From positions 10,361,810 through 10,425,809 of the forward strand of contig ML677358.1 of NCBI GenBank assembly GCA_007922305.1: a DNA stretch of 64,000 bases. The letters are read 5' to 3'. The translations under genes were made by a program, and so were the position numbers. The notes beneath the pieces were generated by a model. That model saw only the letters and a list, made by a program, of their open reading frames with translations. It did no database searches and had not been told where the DNA came from. Numbering within the stretch: position 1 is the stretch's first letter; every line of letters begins with the position of its first letter. Positions 58,457 through 64,000 of the stretch are shown here, in pieces. This DNA comes from Dermatemys mawii (taxonomy: Eukaryota; Chordata; Testudines; Dermatemydidae).

Positions 58457-61400
58457 ACCTGGACTATAGATGAGAAACTGTTATTTGTAAAGCTCTGTAG
58501 AGGAAGCAGAGGGAGAGAAAATTGTAACTTACATGTCTGCATTCTAAGAAATCAAGGAATTTGATCAAGAACTAGGAAATATGGAGAAGGAGGAGGAGGA
58601 AGATTAAAGATGTGCCCTCTCTGCTGCTAATTCCAAAATAACTGAAGATCAACTCAGAACCTCAGATTGCTGAGAAGAAAGTCTTGGGTCAGTCTGGGGT
58701 CAAGATTTGAAACTAAGAACCATCAGCCCACCAGTTAGAACAAACCTACATTGCTAGCAGTAGTTGAAACAGAATTCCTCTCCCTCTGTCAAGCACTCAG
58801 TCCCTGGAAAGCAGAGTGGATAGATGTTTACAAAGGAAAAGTAACAACTCAGCACCAAGGGAGATGAATGACACAGTGGGAACGGAACAAGCCTTCTGAG
58901 AGTCTCTAATTACAAAAGAGGAAATAGATTGAATCCACCAATAGCACTTTGGATTTCTCAAGTCAGTCAACAGCTCACTTGGAAGATATTGTTTCATCTC
59001 TCATCAATGTACTGACCTACCACTTTCATTGTGATCTGAGCTTTATGTGTTTAGTATCCCTGTTCAAGGACAGACTTTCATTCACCTGAGCGTTCCCCTT
59101 TCCAGACCTAGGGGAGATCTGGCATGTTATGGATGGGACGTATTTGATTGTTGGTCAAAGTACTTGCCACCCAATCAGTCAATTTCATGAGTGATGTTAG
59201 TAGCAGCAAAAGAGACTAAACTAATAGTCAATGCCAGGAGAAGAGTGGTAAGACAAGGGTCCCCTGAAGATGGTGAAAGGGAAAGAATTTCTTTTCACCC
59301 AAGACATGTGGAGGATTTCACTTGCATTAAGAGAAGAAATATAATTGCCAGTAAATAGACTTTCCCTGTCCACCACTAGGAATCTCTCATTGTATAAGCA
59401 GCATTAGTTATGTTTTGTTCTCTTTCACTGAAGCCACATACAGAAGAAAGCATTTCACATTAAAATATTTGTAAACAAAACTTGATTTGAATATGTCAGT
59501 CAGTTTTGTAGCCTTGTTCACCTGCTTAATCTGTCACAAAATAGTTCTTGATGACCCAAGTGCGTGTAAGCACAGACATCTATAATTCTGAATCTGGAAG
59601 ATATAGATGTGATTCAGGTGAAATAACCCAAACAAGACAATAGAAACTCAGGGCAACCAACTTCAGTGAAGCTTCATTGATTTACATCAGATGAGGATTG
59701 GCCATGTGTGTCATTTCTATACTTCTCTGGAATCATGAGTGTTGCAACATATATTCCTCACTGCCAAATATATCACCTCTTCTACACTCCTCACACAGAT
59801 GGTCAGCTATTTCCACTGTTGCTATGCCAGTGACTCCTTTGTTTTCAAAGGTTTGTGTTTGTTCCACCAACTGAATATATCTTTTAAGCATTTACCCTCT
59901 CAAAGATCACATCATTAATACTGAAATACACAAATAACTCTCTTGAAAGGTCTGGAGTTAAATGAACCAAACTATTACTGTAAAGCCTCAGAGCCCCCAT
60001 CATAGACCAGCAACCCATTGTGCTAGAGTAGGCGCTGTAGTTTATTTCCTCCTGATGATCAAAGAAGAAAGACACATCTTCCCTTTTAGGTTTTATGTAC
60101 CCATATGTGGAGTAATCACGAGGTCTTCTACTGTTCTGGTGAGCATGAAACCGAGAGCTGGGAAGCTGGAAGCTTCTGAGTTACCTGATGGTTTGGTAAT
60201 AGTTCCTCCTTGCTCTAGAGTGAGGAGTATTTTTAGTAAGAAATGAGTAGCTTTAGGTTGGACATGGGCATTGTTCCTTTTGTTGTTGTTATTATGAGGA
60301 AAAGGGCACAAGGGTTAAATTAAAGATCTATGCAAGCTGGCTGACCATCTAGCAAGATCTCTGGCCCTTGACCTGGTTACTCTGAACTGCTCAGGTGGCA
60401 CAACGTGACTAAGCAGTTGCCCTAAAGGAGAAGATGAGGTAGGTGAATTCAGTTCAGATGCCTAACATTCTGTACGAGAAACACCCGCAGCACATGGTCA
60501 CCAGCCCTTCAGTAGAGTAATATATGGTTGTCAGCCCATTTTTATTTCCGTTATAACCGGATACAGGGGAGGCATTTATTTATAGATGCTGTTCAGACAT
60601 CTTGTCCAATTTTTGTCACTTTTACACTAATAAATCAGGAAGTTGAAACTCTTTTGCTCTATGGTTGAACTGAGCCAGGCTCTACCAAGGTAACCTCCAT
60701 TGTTTTAAACAGTAAGTTCTGTGAATTGGCTGCTAGGAGAGAGTTCTGCAGAAAATATCATAAGATTGCCTAACGACTATCAAAAGTGGCACAACATGGA
60801 GAGAAATATGGCTTGCAAATAGGCATGACATTTTAAATTTGTTCTAAAAATATTAAGGTTAATTTTTGCATTTCAATAAATCCAACTGATTAAATAAAGT
60901 TAGATGACATAATATCAGCTTAACACATCCCTCTTGCCTTCTAATAGGTATGTCTAAAAATAGCCACTCCACGTTCCACTGCACAGCATGATTTATGTGA
61001 ACAATGAACATTAGAAATCAAGGGTTTGGGAGATTAGTATATTATAGGCTTTTCCTTTATGGATCAGAAAAATCTAATTTAAGAAAATCACCAAATAAAT
61101 AGTGTATCACATATTCCCATATGTACAATGGATCCTACCAAAAGTCATGACTTTAATATGTTTTCCATACAACGTTGTGCAGAGGTAGAAGGGGAAGAAT
61201 GGACGCCAGTGCTGGAAGTTTTCATTTGTTTTACAGTCTCTAAGGCATATATTATTATATTACTTTCCCACATAACTATCCTGCCCACAGCCAGCAAAAT
61301 TACCTTCTTCAAATTGTTCCATATAACGGATTGATACATTGGAGAGGGCATCATGCAGCTTCTTATTGTAGGAATTGTCCTATTCAACTGGGAACAATAA

Positions 61401-61818
61401 ACATTTCAATTCAGCCTAGAGAAGCGGTAGTACTTTCTTTCATCTTTTTACTGGAAAAAATCCATAATTATTGCTCTAAGCCCTCAGTATTTCACTATTA
61501 ACTGGTCCTTTAGAGTTTGAAAAACAAGCAGCAATTACTTTGATGCACACCATGTCATTTTCATTGATTTCATTTAAGCCTTTAATCTCATAAATCCACA
61601 AAGTTAATTCTTAAAACAAGCCAAACAAGCCTGAACAAAATACGCCGTTTAATAACAAAACCGGTGACGAACATTACTGTCTCTTCAGGGATTTATTGTA
61701 ATGACGCTTCTTCTCTCTCAATAACTCACATTAGATTTCATTTAGAAGAGAAGAAACTGTCACAATTTTTGTTAATCTACATACTTCCCAGAGGAAAAGT
61801 TGGCCCTCATATAATGCA
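58457..61818. other. No gene seen downstream of the candidate gene
   Basis: No PYYR motif or convincing exon was seen. A glutamate-rich phrase (EFDQELGNMEKEEEED) near 58559-58606 lacks a usable acceptor in phase. The rest is unique A/T-rich DNA. Confidence 0.45.
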
Positions 61819-61985
61819 CATTGAAGTCAATGGAAATGTCCCCATTGATTTCAGTGAGCACTTGTTTAAGAATGAGATTCAGAGAACAGCATTTCAGGCC
61901 TTCAAGGCCTGATTGAAAGTATACGGAGATCAGTAGAAATTTTCCCATTGACTTCAATGGGCTTTGGCTCAGGCCCCATATTTCC
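61819..61985. repeat. Cluster of CATTGACTTCAATGGG-type repeat units
   Basis: Three units lie in one short stretch: CATTGAAGTCAATGGA (61819-61834), CATTGATTTCAGTGAG (61842-61857) and CATTGACTTCAATGGG (61946-61961), within an inverted arrangement ending GGCTCAGGCCCCATA. Confidence 0.65.
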
Positions 61986-62624
61986 ACATCAGGTGAAAAT
62001 GGGCACTTACATACATTCCATCTAAAACAGAATCCCATCAAACTTCGTCTATTTAAGGAAGTAGGTTAGCTAACTAAATAGATCTATTTAACTGCGGTGG
62101 TGGTGAGCACTGCCCTAGGACGAAAATTAGTAAAGCTCTCTCTCCTCCCTGAAATCCTGATTACGTTGATGTCTATGACTTAATAACTTTACTTTGAACT
62201 CTGTTGGAAACTAAGCTTTTGGCAAGTAGCAGTTATCACAGAGGAACAGAACTCAGTATTAAATAAAAAGGCTTAAACAGGTTTCTTTTTGCACAGTACT
62301 ATAGGGAAATAGAAATGATTCATTAATATGAAGTGACTTGGCTTTCATTCAGAATTTTACTTGTGATGGATGATAAAGAAAAAGCCTTGAAGTGGTACAG
62401 TAAATGTTCAGATTGAAGCACTAGTATCAGGACTGTTTCAACAGTTTATTAGTTTTTAAATGGATTATGCAATTCGAAGATGTTGTTCATATTTATGTAT
62501 ATTGGAATGTACACCTGGGCTGAGTTAACCTACTAAGATGAAGATTTAAATAAAATAACCTTCCCGCGGAGCAAGCTATTCTCGTTTAAAATTTGTTGTT
62601 CTTCAGTTTCCCCAGATTTGCCAG
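61986..62624. other. No gene seen
   Basis: Unique A/T-rich sequence. Confidence 0.5.
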
Positions 62625-62712
62625 TTTAGGCCCCAATTCAGCATGTGCTGCAGGGCTTTGCTCAATGGAGACGGATTTGAGAATGTGCTTGAGTACTGTG
62701 CAGAATCTGGGA
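62625..62712. repeat. Small dispersed repeat fragment
   Basis: AGGCCCCAATTCAGCATGTG, GAGAATGTGCTTGAGTACTG and CAGAATCTGGGAC are phrases of the same small-repeat dialect. Confidence 0.5.
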
Positions 62713-62837
62713 CTTTATTGAGAATTAGAGGGAAAAAATAAACATGAAAAAATAAGGAAGTAAGACATCTAAGCTTCTAAACCTGTTTGGCCTTCTAAAC
62801 CTGTTTGCTAGCTAGTGTAGTTGCTGTTAGTGTGAAG

Positions 62838-62935
62838 GCCAAGTTCTGCTCTCGTTGATATTGGTGTAAATCCAGAGTAACTCCACTGCAGTTAAGGGAG
62901 TCACACCACTGCAAATAAATTTGGCCCAAGATCTT
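62838..62935. repeat. Small dispersed repeat fragment
   Basis: GGCCAAGTTCTGCTCTCGTT, TTGGTGTAAATCCAGAGTAA, CTCCACTGCAGTTAAGGGAG and AAATAAATTTGGCCC: a foldback-like copy. Confidence 0.6.
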
Positions 62936-64000
62936 TAACCAAGGGATCCTGACCCCCAATTCTATTACCTTTTCCTACATAATCTTGTAATAAAGCCTAG
63001 GGACTTGATACGCATTCATGTTAGGCATCCACTGTCATGGGCACAAGGATTCTGAGAGTGGAAAGTCTGTCTGGAAAGTGTTCTCATGGATCATTTTGAT
63101 GGCTATAGGCTGATATAAATATAGGACTATGACTTGACTGCAGGATCAAGCAGAAGGAAAAGGAAGCTCTGCTGTGCAGGAGAAAGTTCCTGTTAAATAT
63201 TATATTTATCTTCCTAGCAGAGGGATCTGGAAACTACTGGCCAAGGGCCTGGACCAATCCCACTCACACCAGTGGCTTTGGATCGGTCTCCAAATAAATC
63301 TCATTTTGCGTGAATGTGCATAGCCCTCCTTTTGAAGGCCTTGTTTTCCTACAAGAACCTCATTAATTGTGTTATAAGTCAAGGTGACAATGTCTCATTC
63401 CAAACAGCTGCCCAGCTAGCACCTGATGTTGTATAATAATAATGACTAATGAATCTTAATCTTTCTTTCACAATTCGCTTTCATTAATATTTATATCTGG
63501 CAGATGTACCCCCATGGGACTCTTTCAATTGCTAACTATTAGTATGCTGTGTACAGCTGATATTTTATGCAGCATCTTTCAGGACACTGCTAAACAGCCT
63601 ACATATTATGTGCAATTGTATTTTCAAGTGATTGTTAATGATGCCATGGGGTGTGCTACAGAAGAATGTCAATTTCAGACATGATCATCTGGCAGAATAA
63701 AAAAACCTGAACAAAATATATTTTTAGAAATAAAGCCCCTGATGGAGATGTAAGATTAAATGCTTAAACAAAAGACAATTATGAAAGGTCAAGGTCAGCT
63801 ATGGATACATTATTCAGCCCAGTAATTACCACCAGGTATAATTTAAAAGATTGTTTGAGGCTATGGATTTTAACTGTGTGCCATTTTCCAGTGAGATGTG
63901 TGCTTTTCACTTGATTAGAAAAAAAAAATATCTTCCACTGAGCTGTTAGGAGAATAAACATTCATTTAAATGATCTAATTGAGCCCTTATAATTGGGCTG
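62936..64000. other. No gene seen
   Basis: 63.38-63.68 kb is repeat-free with several ATTA/TAAT words. No coding support was found. Confidence 0.45.

Noticed and set aside
58559..58606. Glu-rich phrase that might be a fourth exon of the PYYR gene
   Set aside because: The only nearby AG (CTAAG) is a poor acceptor and gives the wrong phase for joining to exon 3; the frame stops at once.

Overview
The window reads as a repeat-rich, gene-poor stretch of a sauropsid nuclear genome, most likely a turtle, with a crocodilian as the main alternative. This rests on the repeat mix: CR1 LINE fragments with intact 3' tails, MIR-like tRNA-headed SINEs, a Penelope-like element with a decayed hammerhead core, hAT and other small DNA transposons with clear target-site duplications, and a solo ERV LTR whose phrases I recall from turtle genomes. 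No database was searched, so family names are from memory. There is no bacterial-style gene layout, no tRNA or rRNA gene, and no CRISPR array.

Layout. 1-20 kb is mostly unique intronic or intergenic DNA with scattered old repeats: MIR-like SINEs at 2.2, 8.0, 9.1 and 18.5 kb, CR1-type pieces at 6.3 and 6.9 kb, a 506-bp Penelope-like insertion at 7.44 kb, a MITE at 10.1 kb and decayed LINE/Penelope-like coding scraps at 14.4-15.6 kb. 20-32 kb holds an unexplained 549-nt minus-strand ORF, a 107-bp inverted repeat pair 840 bp apart, a solo LTR (25.5-26.3 kb) beside a second LTR-like segment, a GC-rich LTR-like repeat (29.9 kb) and a 673-bp MITE full of GCGCTATA boxes (30.9 kb). 32-53 kb carries more SINEs, three hAT-type elements with 8-bp duplications (42.0, 50.5, 51.9 kb), a palindromic MITE (45.9 kb), a long A/T simple repeat (50.2 kb) and a CR1 tail (53.0 kb).

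The one stretch I regard as probably genic is 54.3-58.3 kb on the plus strand. Three open blocks (60, 169 and about 97 codons) each begin after a pyrimidine-rich CAG/TACAG acceptor, end at a GT donor, and join in phase 0. The second and third share a repeated motif of the form Y-[LF]-P-Y-Y-R-[TS]-x-[EG]-E, present three times with a similar leader. I do not recognise this protein. It is the best candidate for something undescribed here. The introns between its exons are filled with an LTR-like repeat, a CR1 reverse transcriptase fragment and a SINE.

58.5-64 kb has no recognisable gene; it holds small inverted-repeat elements and quiet A/T-rich DNA. Most other ORFs in the window are short, unsupported by splice sites or similarity, and have been left out.
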